From Apiotrichum sp. Y4204 (lineage: Eukaryota > Basidiomycota > Tremellomycetes > Trichosporonales > Trichosporonaceae): a stretch of DNA of 64,000 nt. The notes under the pieces are model-generated. The model was not told where the DNA came from. It saw only the letters and a list, made by a program, of their open reading frames with translations, and searched no databases. Location: positions 241,419 to 305,418 of the forward strand of contig JAMYHL010000049.1 of assembly GCA_025531455.1 (NCBI GenBank), in the 5' to 3' direction. Positions 42,302 through 52,670 of this stretch are shown here, piece after piece. The position numbers and the translations under genes were made by a program. The first letter of the stretch is position 1. Every line of letters begins with the position of its first letter.

Positions 42302-43320
42302 TCAAACAGTCTGCTGTTAGTCTCCCCCTTAGCAGCACACTCACGTCGTCGTGGAACTCCCAGCGAGTGTGGCGGGGATCCGCAGGCGCGCGGCGGACAT
42401 AGCTGTCGTTTCCTTCGGGTCTGAACGTCAGATTTGCAATGGGTTGTTTCTTCACCCACAGTTGCTTCTTCTTGCAGGATGCCAGCATCGACTGCATGGT
42501 GATGCACACGGAGAGCGCGGTGAGAACTGGCGTCAGACGAGGGAGCGGGAACGCTGGGCCACGGGGTGTGCGACGGTTGAAGACGCTGAACGTCTGTTGC
42601 AAACTAACCTGGCGACCATTCCGGACCTGTTGTCAGCGGTGTCCCACCGCGGAGCTCGCCAAGGCAAATATCGCGCAAGGCAGCGAGTCAGATGCAACAG
42701 CGACTAACCGAGAATGCTTGCGCACACATGTCCGTTCGTGTAGATGTGCGGGTGGACGGGGGGCTTGTAACGGGCATCATTGACGAAGGTCACCTGTAAT
42801 GAGTACACGGAGGTTGACGGGTGGATTCAGACAGCACCCCCACTCCACAGCTACTCACGGAGGGGAACTCAATGGGGTACCGGTCGCCGAAGCGGAGGCG
42901 GAGCGCAAACTCCTCGCCCTGCGGTCAGTATGGGGAGCTGGTCGGGGGATGATCTTAGTGGGAGAGGTCATCGCTGTGTCCACAGTCCCCTGGCGTCTGG
43001 CATCGGAGCGCGGAGCACCAGCACGACACCCAGCATACGCGCACACGCCGTACACACCTTGTACACCGTCTCGTCGCCGAGGACGCGGATAGTGAATGTC
43101 CATTCGTCCATGCGGTCCACGGAGAGCACGGCGATGCCTTCCGGCGTGCCGTTATTCTTGATATCTGCGAGCTCCTTCACTACGCGTGTCAGTCGTGTAC
43201 ACAGACGACAGGCGGCGAGGCGGACGTTGCCTCAAAAGCACCACTCACTGAGCCGGCGCGTCGAGAACGAGGCCACTGGGGGTCAGACCGGTCCAGAAGC
43301 GGTATCTCGCAGCACGTACT
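42302..43320 (-). CDS. UBE2W-like ubiquitin-conjugating enzyme with intron inside the start codon
   Basis: Nine coding exons on the minus strand: 43320 (the A of ATG), 43275-43249, 43179-43058, 42918-42859, 42793-42709, 42626-42609, 42526-42460, 42420-42345 and 42310-42302; they sum to 154 aa. Seen: MASFSTRRLMKELADI, EWTFTIRVLGDETVYKGEEF, LRFGDRYPIEFPS, HPHIYTNGHVCASIL with the catalytic Cys, then WSP-VLTALSVCITMQSMLASCKKK and a C-terminus ending WEFHDDTV, very close to animal UBE2W, the E2 that monoubiquitylates N-termini. The WSP motif sits in an 18-nt microexon. The upstream frame is blocked by a stop, so the A|TG split by a GTACGT...CCAG intron is the only good start. Confidence 0.86.
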
Positions 43321-43762
43321 GATGACACTGGGCTAGGTCTGGGTCGTGGTCGTAAGGAGAAGGGCCCGTCAGGGAAAGGTATATGTACACCACACGAGGG
43401 GATGGGACGGTGCAGAGGGCGAGCACAGGTCGTTAATGGTCGACCCGAGAGACGCGAAGGGTGGACGTTGAGATGGATAAATGTTGATGCAGTGAAATAA
43501 GGGGGAATGCCGGAGTAGAGTTGAGTGGATGCCAGTAGTAGTGCAGCAACAGAAATGTGTAACTCTGATCAGAGTCGGATAATCAACTTGCAGCTTGCAT
43601 CCTGCGGAATGAAAAGGCACCGTCACTCGCATCGTCGTCCATTGTATTATTGTTGCGCATAGTGCGCACAGTGCCGCAGTGCTCGATCACCGTGCCAATG
43701 CACATGCGCATACCACACCGTACGTGCGTATCTGCAAGTCTAAATGAACTCCCGCCACCCAG

Positions 43763-44065
43763 TCAAAGCTTGAACTTGGCAGCCTTTTGCACAGCGCAGA
43801 TGAGCGAGGAATGACGTACGGTCGACAAGCGCGTGTAGAGGGTGTGCGGGGTCCCCAAGGCCCAAGGGTTCGCGAAGTTCGCGAAGCCAGCCAGATCGAG
43901 GCGCAAATCGATGTTGTTCACACCGTCCTGTAATAAAGTGCAACTTTCTCTTGCTCTAGACTGTTGTCCAGCTGTACACTCTTCGCATGTGTGTTTCAAG
44001 GTCAAGGCGCTCGCATAGGGCAATGATTGAATGATTGCTAGCAACAGAGAGGGAGCATCTGTCAT
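43763..44065 (-). CDS. Candidate small protein, 100 aa, TATA-driven
   Basis: Uninterrupted ORF whose ATG lies 48 bp downstream of a perfect TATATAAA (44113-44120, minus strand). The N-terminus has a hydrophobic stretch LLLAIIQSLPYASA that could be a signal peptide, followed by three cysteines in the first half (CEECT and SCTLL). No family recognised. It could also be an untranslated or alternatively spliced leader; splice-like sites occur inside, but removing them breaks the frame. Confidence 0.35.
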   Translation of the reverse strand: MTDAPSLLLAIIQSLPYASALTLKHTCEECTAGQQSRARESCTLLQDGVNNIDLRLDLAGFANFANPWALGTPHTLYTRLSTVRHSSLICAVQKAAKFKL

Positions 44066-44112
44066 TCTTCACTGAATCAGGCCCGGGATCTCACTATCAC
44101 GGCGGCTTGCTG

Positions 44113-44120
44113 TTTATATA
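44113..44120 (-). promoter_or_regulatory. Consensus TATA box
   Basis: TATATAAA on the minus strand, 48 bp upstream of the ATG at 44065. The sequence is rare in this GC-rich window. Confidence 0.5.
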
Positions 44121-44415
44121 CCTCACAATGACACTCCGACCTAACACACAAGGTCGCCATAAAGCTCAGGCGAACAGAGATGTTGGACCGCTATATCGGC
44201 CTCACCCCATCAAAGGTGAATGAATGGTCAACGACCACTTCCACCCCCTCCGCGCAATCGCACCAAATAACTGCCATTCCAGCTCAGGTATGGTCGCGGT
44301 TGACCATGACGTAATTTGCTGTTAGCGAACTGCATCGAACATGACCGAGCTAAACAGTGAGAACCTCAAGCGAGCGAGCACCTCCCCTCTGTCAACTGTA
44401 CTATTCGCATCCAGA

Positions 44416-45642
44416 ATGACAACCCCCGTCCGCGCTGCGATCCTCGGCTCAGGCCTCTTCGCGACAAAAGTGTACCTCCCCTCTTTGAAGGAGGTGGGTG
44501 ATCTCCAAATCCGGGCGGTCTGGTCGCGCTCGGCGGAGTCGGGGAAGAAGCTGGCCGCGAAGGCCTCAGAACTCGGCCTTCCCTCGTTTGACGTGCTGAG
44601 TGGTGAAGACGGGCTCGCTGCCGTTCTCGCCCGCGACGATATCGACGCAGTCATCCTCGTGCTCCCCATCACCGCGCAACCGGCAATTATCCGGCGCGCT
44701 TGGGAGGCTGGGAAGCACGTGCTGAGCGAGAAACCCCTCGGTCGCGATGTCAAGGAGGCGAAGGAGCTTATTGCGGAATACGAGGAGAAGTGGAAGCCCA
44801 AGGGGATTGTGTGGCGCGTCGCAGAAAGTGAGTATGGGGCGCGACCTATTCGGATCGTGATCGAACTGACACCAGACTGGGCACACGAGCCACTGGTCCA
44901 CAAGGCCGGCGAGCTCCTGCGCTCCTCCGACGTCGGGCCGGTCCTGTACTGGCGGATGCACTCCGAGACGGTGATCCACGACGGGCAGGCATGGCACGGC
45001 ACGCCGTGGCGCGCCATCCCGGACTACCAGGGTGGCTTCATCCTCGACGGCGGCGTGCACTGGGCCGCGCTGCTGCGGACCGTCCTTTCCGGCGTCGAGC
45101 GCCCGGCGTCCGTGACAGCCACAAAGAGCCTGCACCGCGCTCACGTGCTCCCGCACGACACACTCGTTGGCATTGTGCACCCCCTACCGAACGCCACCGT
45201 CGCGCCGCGGGGAGCGCCGACGGCCGCGAAGTCGGAGATCGCGGCGCAGGATATGCCCGTCCAGCCCGGAAAGAGTACCCCGCACGGCACGTTTGTGCTT
45301 TCCTGGGCGGCACCGGATACGCCTGCGAGCGGGCGGCCGCCGAACGAGCTGTATGTCGTCGCTGAGCACGGCACGCTCCGCGTCGTCAACGACCGCGGCA
45401 AGTGGACGATCTCGCTCACACCTACGGAGGGCAGTGGCCTGAAGGTCGTCACGGAGGACGGGGACGCGAGGGGTGTCGAGGTCGAACTTGATGACTTTGC
45501 CCACGCCGTCGCCGCCGCTCTCGCGGGCAAGGAGGACGACAGGCCCAACCATGGCTCGCCGCGCGACGCGCTCTGGGACCTCGCGTTCATCGAGGCCGCG
45601 CTCAACAGTGACGGCAAGCCGGTGGAGATTGATTACAAGTGA
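44416..45642 (+). CDS. Gfo/Idh/MocA-family NAD(P)-dependent oxidoreductase
   Basis: Exons 44416-44827 and 44876-45642 encode 392 aa. N-terminal Rossmann fold begins VRAAILGSGLFATKVYLPSL, then the AVILVLP strand and the signature EKPLGRDVKEAKEL (EKP motif). The C-terminal substrate domain starts WRVAENWAHEP and includes WRAIPDYQGGFILDGGVHW, typical of the family, with the active-site Gly/His region. Substrates in the family are sugars, inositols or dihydrodiols; this one is unknown. The 48-nt intron (44828-44875) is a multiple of three without a stop, so unspliced RNA would still be read. An in-frame ATG at 44341 would add 25 residues; 44416 was chosen because the Rossmann strand follows directly. 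Confidence 0.9.
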   Translation: MTTPVRAAILGSGLFATKVYLPSLKEVGDLQIRAVWSRSAESGKKLAAKASELGLPSFDVLSGEDGLAAVLARDDIDAVILVLPITAQPAIIRRAWEAGKHVLSEKPLGRDVKEAKELIAEYEEKWKPKGIVWRVAESEYGARPIRIVIELTPDWAHEPLVHKAGELLRSSDVGPVLYWRMHSETVIHDGQAWHGTPWRAIPDYQGGFILDGGVHWAALLRTVLSGVERPASVTATKSLHRAHVLPHDTLVGIVHPLPNATVAPRGAPTAAKSEIAAQDMPVQPGKSTPHGTFVLSWAAPDTPASGRPPNELYVVAEHGTLRVVNDRGKWTISLTPTEGSGLKVVTEDGDARGVEVELDDFAHAVAAALAGKEDDRPNHGSPRDALWDLAFIEAALNSDGKPVEIDYK

Positions 45643-45790
45643 TGAAACTCAGAGGTAGTGCCAGAAGACTGATGAACGCTTGCAGCTTGATCTTCTTACT
45701 GAGGACCTTATCTTTCCTTCTCCGCGTAGCCTTGCACCCTCTCGGCGCGCGGCGACCGGCGGCGACGGCGCCGGGATCGCTGTCGTGATC

Positions 45791-45878
45791 GGCGAGATGG
45801 CCGAGCGGTCTAAGGCGCTGTGTTAAGGTGTAGCAACCTCCGCAGTCTTCGGACGTGGGTTCGATCCCACTCTCGTCA
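45791..45878 (+). tRNA. tRNA-Leu(AAG) with 11-nt intron
   Basis: Type II tRNA with acceptor GGCGAGA/TCTCGTC, anticodon stem CTGTG/CGCAG, anticodon AAG at 45825-45827, intron 45829-45839 after position 37, a variable arm (TCTTCGGA region) and T arm GTGGG-TTCGATC-CCACT. A T5 run lies at about 45905-45909. Confidence 0.93.
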
Positions 45879-46617
45879 ATAGAGGATTCAGTTCCTCCCA
45901 AGCCACTTTTTGAGTTGGGTCCAGCATGGGCGTGGCCGGTGGCGAGACTGGAGGTTGCGGAGGCGGCGAGGTTGAGGGCATCAGTGGTGTGGAATCGTGT
46001 GGCAGATGTGGAGCACTAACTTGGAACCCAATGTCACTCTGCGGATCACCGCCCACTCCTGGGGGCCTGGAGCTGCGCTGACTTGGCGTGGGGCAATGAG
46101 GTATGGGGCGTAATATGTAGCTTCCAGGCGCAGCAGGCATGCGCCTGAGGGGGGAGGGAATAGGCTGAGAGTGTTGCCTAATCTAGAGATAAGAGGGATC
46201 GGAGAAGGATCGTGGTTGTGGCCAATTATATGCGGCATTTTGTTCTTGTCGATGGCGCACAGGCTTTGCTGTGCAGAGGACACCAGCTGTCACAGATGTG
46301 TCTGGTGTTCCAGAACCAGAGAGTATCTCCGTGGTATAGGAGAGTGTACTGTAGGACTCAGCGGGGTATGTGTCAACTCCCAGATGTGTGTCGACTATGA
46401 GCGATGGTGAACCAGTGAGTAGCCCGTTAGTAACCCTGCGGCCCCTGTGGTTCCTGTTCCTGTGAGACTCGACTCTGTGGCGAACAACCCCCTATACATG
46501 AACTAAAACACAAAGCAGCACCCGACGTGTCTCATGAGCGGCCACATTGGTCTGTACAGTAACTTGGAGATCGGTTGCAGGTGGAAGCGGAAGGTAATTG
46601 CAGTCCGAGAATCAGGT
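45879..46617. other. Spacer between tRNA-Leu and the Ser/Pro-rich gene
   Basis: About 740 bp. The tRNA terminator and the 3' UTR of the minus-strand gene; no further gene. Confidence 0.45.
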
Positions 46618-48145
46618 CTACGGATTGAGGAGATTGGTGAGGGCCGGGGTGACTGAAGATGGCGAGGGGAGGGCAGGGTGTATCCCCTTCGGCGACTGGC
46701 ATGCGGTGAGGGGCGCGAGAGCAGTGCGGCGAGGCGAGTGGGGAAACGAGGACGACGACGAGGCGGGCGACTGCGGTGCCTGTGAGACCTGGGACGCCTG
46801 GGACGCCTGAGACTGGGCCGAGAACGACGAAGTTGAACCAAACGAGTCGCTGGTAAACACCGGCGGGCGCTGGAGGGAAGGCTCGCTGCCCACGCGCCGG
46901 GCCTGGGCACGTTCGGGGCGCGCGTAAGGTTTGGTGCGGAGAGGTGACGACGCGGAGGTGGACGTCAAGGTGGCGGCGTGGAATGTGCCCGCTGACGCGG
47001 GGATGGTGGCGGTGAGGGGTGGGCGTGCGTGCCCGTGCGGGTCGATCGAGGGGTGCCCATATTGCGAGGCGGAAGTGATACGCGACGACGTTGCGTGCCC
47101 GCGTACGGTGGCTGATGGGGAACGCACGCGAGAATTGCCTTTCTCGCGCGTCTTCTTCATCGGCAGGGACGCCGCCGACCGGGTGATGCGCAGGGGCGGG
47201 GGGCGTGGCGCGCGTTCGGACGGCGAGGTGGAGACGGAAGTAGGTGGTACGCGTTCGTGGTGCTCGACGAACGTTGCCCATTGCCGGAGGCTTGGTGAGG
47301 GTGAGTACGGCGGGCATGGCGACGTGCGTGGCGTGAAGGACATGGGATGGTGTGACTGCTGAGCATGCTGAGAATTGGGGTGGTGTTTCTGGGCTTCAGT
47401 AAGGCGCGGCGCCTGGCCAGATTGGGAGCGGGGTTGCGAGTCGGAAAACGAGGGCCCCGAGGCGAACCGCGCGTGAGATGCTGGTTGGGCGCTGAAATAG
47501 TCGTCGCCGTGACGAGTGTCGCGCGTGTCGGGCGTCGATGCGATGTGCGGAGAGGGATCCATGGGATCCATTGGATGCGCGCTCACAGGACTGTTTCCCA
47601 CACCAAACCGGCGAGCAGGAGGTGGATAGCTGTTCGGAGGGAGCGGAGGATGGGAAGAGTGTGGAGACACCGCGGGATTCCATTCGCCCCGGGCATGAAC
47701 GGGGCATTTGTGCACGAGGTCTGACACGAGTGTGGGCACCATAACGCGGCAGACGCACATGCCTGCCCCCGGACTTACATCGGAGCCGTGCCCGTGATGG
47801 AGGGCCGTAGCAGTCGTAGCCGTCGTCGGCGTCTGTGGCAGCGAGGGAGGTGTGGTGCCTGGTCTACTGATAGTCAGTCAGTCTCCTTCCTTATTCTCAT
47901 TTCAGTTCGTCGGCAGCTCACTTGATCGGCGGGAGCCTCTCGGAGCTTGCGGAGGCGGCTGCGAGGCGTTCTAGGCTGAGCGTGTGGATCGGAGGCAGCG
48001 GCGGTTCACCACGCATGCCTTCCTTGCTGGTGTCTTTGGGTTCGCCGAGCTTGCGGTCGCGGTTGCGAGGCGAGTGGCGCGAATGGGGAGTATGAGGAGA
48101 CGGGGAAGAAATGAGGCCGGCGAGCTTGTGAGGAGAAGTGGTCAT
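46618..48145 (-). CDS. Unknown Ser/Pro-rich, probably disordered protein
   Basis: Exons 48145-47922 and 47863-46618 give 489 aa. The composition is dominated by Ser, Pro, Thr, Ala and Arg throughout, with short repeats (DPMDP, Gln/Ala/Ser repeats such as AQSQASQASQVSQ near residue 420) and basic clusters suggesting phosphorylation targets or a regulatory scaffold. No folded domain stands out. The first intron (58 nt) joins PPIK to PGTTPPS. A second GTAAGT...CAG pair within exon 2 (58 nt, near 47725-47782) would shift frame, so it was left unspliced; this stretch remains uncertain. A transcriptional or cell-cycle regulator would be typical of such proteins but nothing proves it. Confidence 0.62.
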
Positions 48146-50312
48146 TCTTTCGTAGGGGAATTTAGGCAGATAGGGAAGGTAGCGACGAGGGTTCTGGCCG
48201 TTGTTTTCTGGTGGGAGATGGCTTTTGTTGTCAGTGGAGCTGCGCGGTTTTGTTTTGCTGTGGTCAATGAGAGCAGAGAGTGAAGAGGAGCAAGAGAGCA
48301 GACGAGAGAGTCCTGAGCTGCAAAACTTATAGGATGTGCGCTCGCGACGATGAATGCAGCGGAGATAGCTGGGAGGCAGTGTGCAAAGGAGTGATAATGC
48401 CCGCGATGAGGAGCAGAGAGGGAGAGCATGGAAAGGAAGAGAGGGAACACTGGGTGCTTCCCGGATCCCCGAGAGGGCGCAGAGCCGATCCGCTCGTCTG
48501 GACGTCTGTGAACACACCCATCTGTCGAGTCGACCGTGTCCCTCCCTTCATGCCCCTCATCTCCTCGTCGTTATATGTTATGCAGTCAAACAGGCACACT
48601 CACGCTCCTCACGATCCTCACAGGCCTCGCAGCTGGCCGGGGTAAGTGACGGAATGAGCTGTCATGAACCGCGGTGATCGGCTAGCGAGATGCGCAACAA
48701 CTGCACAGCAGACGGAGCTCGCGCAATCGCGGCGGGAACTGCCGAACGGCCGGAGCTTTGACGGGGAGATGGGCGCAGCTGAACGCTTACGCTTGCGCGC
48801 TTGAGCCTGTCTGGGACTCTAGATTCTGCGAGCTGGTCATGCTGGCCTGCTGGTCAGTATCTTGCAGTGCTCCCCACGTCCGAAAGCAGAGTGATGGCCA
48901 CCTAGGCCACATGTCCACGGGATTAGGTCTATAGGCCGAGGACTCGACGATAAGCCCAAGAACGGGCGCCTACTGGGCATACTACAAACGACGTCAAGGG
49001 CGCGGGCGGCAAGACCGGCATGTACCGGCAAAACGAGAGACTACGATCGTGCGGAATGAGGGGTTCCGAGTCAAGCGTCGATGCCGCGTCTTGAGTTAAA
49101 TGCCAATACAGCCCACGAGAGATAAGCAGATGGGCGTGCTTGGTTGATTCACCCGCTCATCCCGACTCCGTCTGGATCTGGAGCTGGAAGCAGGTCCTCT
49201 CGTCGACGACGATGCCCAATGCCTCAGGCTCAGCCCGCTTGACCCGGCATGGGTGCAGTTCTGATCGTTGCGATCTGCCCAAAATCAGGATGACAACGAC
49301 TAACATTGATCCACCAACCACCGCCACCATGTCACGGTTTGCTGTTGTTGCTGTTCTAGCTGCTCTGCAGGCCGATCACTTCGGGCTGTCGCCTTGACGC
49401 CTCCGTGCTAGCCGCCTGCGCATCCGTCGTATCTGCGTGTCATTGTCGTGCGTATCAACGGACTGAGAGCTCCGCTGTCTCCACAACTCCGCTTTCCTGG
49501 CCGTGATCCATGATCCACCATCTCCACGATCCATCGATCCGCGATTCGCGAGCGGAATGCGCACAGGCAAGTACGATCGCGGTGAGCATGTGAGCTGAGA
49601 GTTTGACACGACCCTCGGGTGATTGTCTAAAGATCAGAGACTCTGCACACTGACGCCCGACGGACGCCCGGTCAGCACGGAAACAAGCATCATAGCCAAC
49701 GGCTAGATGCCAAATTGATGCACCTGCGCCCCATCGGCCACCGACCATTCCTCATCGGCGGATTAGTGGGGCACATGGGGGCGCACTCTGAGAAGCGCTG
49801 CGCACCGCTTCTTCCAATAACACATCAACGATTGCAGCGGCGCATCAATCAAAGTGTAACAGCGTCCCCTTTCGGCACATGGCGCTGGTCAAAGGCCGGA
49901 AAGCCGCAGGCTGCAAAGGACAGTGACGTGAGGCCGATGTCAGTAGCATGATGATATGGTGAGCGTCGGGTTGTGCGGATGTCTGAGACAGCCGGGTGGT
50001 TGCGGCCAGTCGCTGTCCAGAACGTTACCAACCTGAAATGAACTCCGTTGTTTGGACAATTCGGTCAGCATCGAAAGTTCTCCCAGATTCTCGCTTGGAA
50101 TCCCGCACCCCAGGCAGCCGGTCGGTGGCATGAATCATGTATAGGAACACACTGTTGTTACAACTGTGGTAGAATGTGTGGTGGTATGCGTAGAATGCGC
50201 GCGCTTCCCACAAGCTCCGTCTCAAGCGAGCGCCAACGCGATCGTAAACGTGATCGGGGTGCTATCTGCACGCGAGGCTCGCGCCAGATACAATGTTGAC
50301 TAGGGCGGCACG
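48146..50312. other. 2.2-kb gene-free region
   Basis: Lies between the Ser/Pro-rich gene's 5' side and the ARL8 stop. ORFs are short and random in composition. No tRNA, repeat or splice-linked exons found. The left 400 bp should be the promoter of the minus-strand gene. Confidence 0.4.
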
Positions 50313-51538
50313 CTACTGTGCCCTCTGCGTGAGCCACTCGAGGACGATGTCAAGATTATGTTTCGTCTTGTTACTGGTCGAATAGCACTAGGTGTTAGCG
50401 ACTCGCACTTGCATTCCGAATTAATCGGAAACAATCAAGATAAAGATTCCACCAGCACTCGGACTTCCTGCCCATGGGTTTCGGTATCGGGAGTGCTTTC
50501 TCTCCCGACAAACGTCACTCACCGAAACGACCCGTCCGCCAATCTCGGCAAGACGCATGTCACGGATCATATCGTCGACGCTGAGCGCCCCATCGAGATC
50601 ATTCTTGTTCGCGAGCACAAGCAGCGGCACGCCGGCCAGTCCTGGGAGCGCAAGGAGCGCGTGTAATTCCGACGTGGCTGTCGGGAGAGATTTCGTCTGG
50701 CGTTAGAGTCCGACTAGTTCCTTCTGAGACGCAATGGTGTCTCAAATGACATGACATTTGCGCTCGCTACCCACATCTGCTGCATCGACAACGTAGCTAA
50801 AAATTAGCACCATTCATATGTGGAACTTCGTGGGACTTACACGATCGCATTCGCTCCACGGCAATACCGGTCCCACATGCCTCGAAACTTCGGTTGGCCC
50901 TGCGTGTCAATGATGCAACATCATGGAGTGCGGATCATAGAAAGAGGTGCAGGATATGGAGCTGTCTCGGCCGATGGATACGAGCGATTCAACATAAGAC
51001 GTCGATCCACAAGGGATTCTTATCAAACATCAGGCCGCACCAGGTTGGCTCGCGCTGACGCGTCGTGTTCCCCGGTCCAGTAATGCACCTGGCTTTGTAG
51101 ACTTCTCCCTCGCGACCACTTCAGACTCAGACTCAAACTTACAGCAACGTCCCAAATCTTCATCGTCACATTGCCCTTCCGCACCTGGCGAAGATTAAAC
51201 GACACGGTGGGTACGACCTCCTCGGACCATTGCCCGGACCCGAGGACGTTGACAAGGCTGCATCACACCGAAAGCGAGGTGGAGAGTGTCGCGTCGTGCA
51301 CAGGCGGTCGTGATCGACGACGATGCAATCGCGCGCGCGGGTAGATATGGGTCGGAGAATCGCGATCGAGCCAGGACGAGTGTGGTCATCGATGTACCGC
51401 GTCAGCCCAAATTCTACGGTTTCCGCATCCTACTCACGACGTCTTGCCACTCGCTTGCAGCCCCACAATCGTGACCTCGAGGTGCTTGGCGAAGAATAAC
51501 GACCGGAGCCAGTCGAAGAACGCGGTGAAGATGGACAT
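50313..51538 (-). CDS. ARL8: ARL8-type small GTPase
   Basis: ADP-ribosylation-factor-like GTPase; in animals Arl8 controls lysosome positioning and fusion. Exons 51538-51438, 51257-51143, 50899-50841, 50796-50775, 50696-50523 and 50387-50313 give 181 aa (ARL8 is normally about 186). Seen: an amphipathic N-terminal helix without the Gly2 of classical ARFs (MSIFTAFFDWLRSLFF, the ARL8 type), GLQASGKTS (P-loop), PTVSFN (switch I), [25 protein letters not shown] (switch II), NKND and a closing helix. Exon 4 is only 22 nt. The acceptor of exon 5 was chosen to restore the normal spacing before SELHALL. Confidence 0.92.
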
Positions 51539-52235
51539 GGTGGCGGGGGTTCGGGACGGCGGACCGTTGTGATGTACAGCAACGGAGTGCGCTGAGAGAA
51601 GAGAAATGGACTAGTTCTAAAGAAACGGAGCAGCGATCGCGCGAGAGGGGGCTGTTGACGGGCTTGGCGATGGCAATGACGAAGATGGTGCGCGGTGTGG
51701 TGTGCGGCGTTGTGGTGCGGTGCGCCGAGTGAGACACGAGACGACACCCACTTTGGGCCTTTGGGTGGCGGACAGCCACTCAGTGCACAGTGACAGTCAG
51801 CGTCATCGCCAGGCACAGCCAGGCCAGCCAGGCCAGCCGGTGGAGGTCTGTCCACCAAAATCCAACCGTGTCAACAAGCAGCACGCTAACATTCAATCAT
51901 CGACCGTATCCGGACTTCTTAATGCACGTCTTCCACGTACTAGCTCACTTGATCATGACCGTGGTGAGACTTAGACTGTTACACATGATAAGGTCGGTTC
52001 GACACGATTGAGCCGTCCTTCGTCACATTGTTGGCTCTCTGTTGGACAGCACGTTCAACAACGTCAGCCACTGGCCACTGACCAAGAACAAAGGGTGTTT
52101 CACACGGGTGGGAGCAGTTACCGCGAGCATTCCAGAGGGAGCATATGGTCATCTGCTCGTGAAGCGCACGTCCGCAACGGCCGCAACGGCCGCAACTGGA
52201 ATCAGACCGGGTGCTAGCCAAAAACAAAAATGTTA
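51539..52235. promoter_or_regulatory. ARL8 upstream region
   Basis: About 700 bp between ARL8 and the initiator tRNA. No gene seen. A5 runs at about 52220-52230 are T5 terminators for the minus-strand tRNA. Confidence 0.4.
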
Positions 52236-52314
52236 TATCGCCAGCAGGTTTCGATCCTGCGATCTCCAGGTGTCATAATATGAGCCTGGCGCCGTCCCAC
52301 TAGGCCATAGCGAT
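52236..52314 (-). tRNA. Initiator tRNA-Met(CAT) with 7-nt intron
   Basis: Acceptor ATCGCTA/TGGCGAT begins with A1:U72, and the T loop is ATCGAAA (A54, A60): both are eukaryotic initiator signatures. Anticodon stem CCAGG/CCTGG, loop CTCATA then the intron TTATGAC after position 37. It is clearly distinct from the three elongator copies. Confidence 0.92.
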
Positions 52315-52670
52315 TATGTAATGTTTGGTAAAAGCCTATAGCTTTGACACACCGCCTCAAAGCGCTTTTTCCATCTTAGCTCGTTGCTGGGTGTCTATGC
52401 ATCACAACTCGAGGGAGCAGAGTGGATTGCGGATATCTTCGAAGTGCAGAGATAGCTTTCGCGTCAGCAGCTGCTTGTTGTACGACGAGAGTGGCGTTGC
52501 CACCGACAGACCAGCGGCGGGACCAAATTGTGGCTGGTTGGCGGGCCTGGCGGGAAGATGATTGTGATGCTGGGTGAGGGACACAGCCAGCCGTTCGTTT
52601 TGATTGTTCGCCCGCTCTTTGTCTTGACCCATTCCATCACCACCCATACCATCAAAACACTGCGTCTATC
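52315..52670. promoter_or_regulatory. THO7 upstream region
   Basis: About 355 bp between the initiator tRNA 5' end and the THO7 start. Divergent arrangement; no gene seen. Confidence 0.45.

Larger units (their letters stand above)
43321..44415. promoter_or_regulatory. Divergent region E2 / oxidoreductase, with a possible small gene
   Basis: 1.1 kb between two divergent starts. It contains a minus-strand TATATAAA at 44113-44120 and a 100-codon ORF downstream of it (43763-44065), listed separately. Confidence 0.45.

Noticed and set aside
44341..44415. Upstream in-frame ATG of the Gfo/Idh gene
   Set aside because: Adds 25 polar residues before a Rossmann strand that normally starts the protein; kept as an alternative only.
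47725..47782. GTAAGT...CAG intron inside the Ser/Pro-rich gene
   Set aside because: 58 nt, not a multiple of three; removing it shifts to a frame that soon stops, while the unspliced frame continues to the end.
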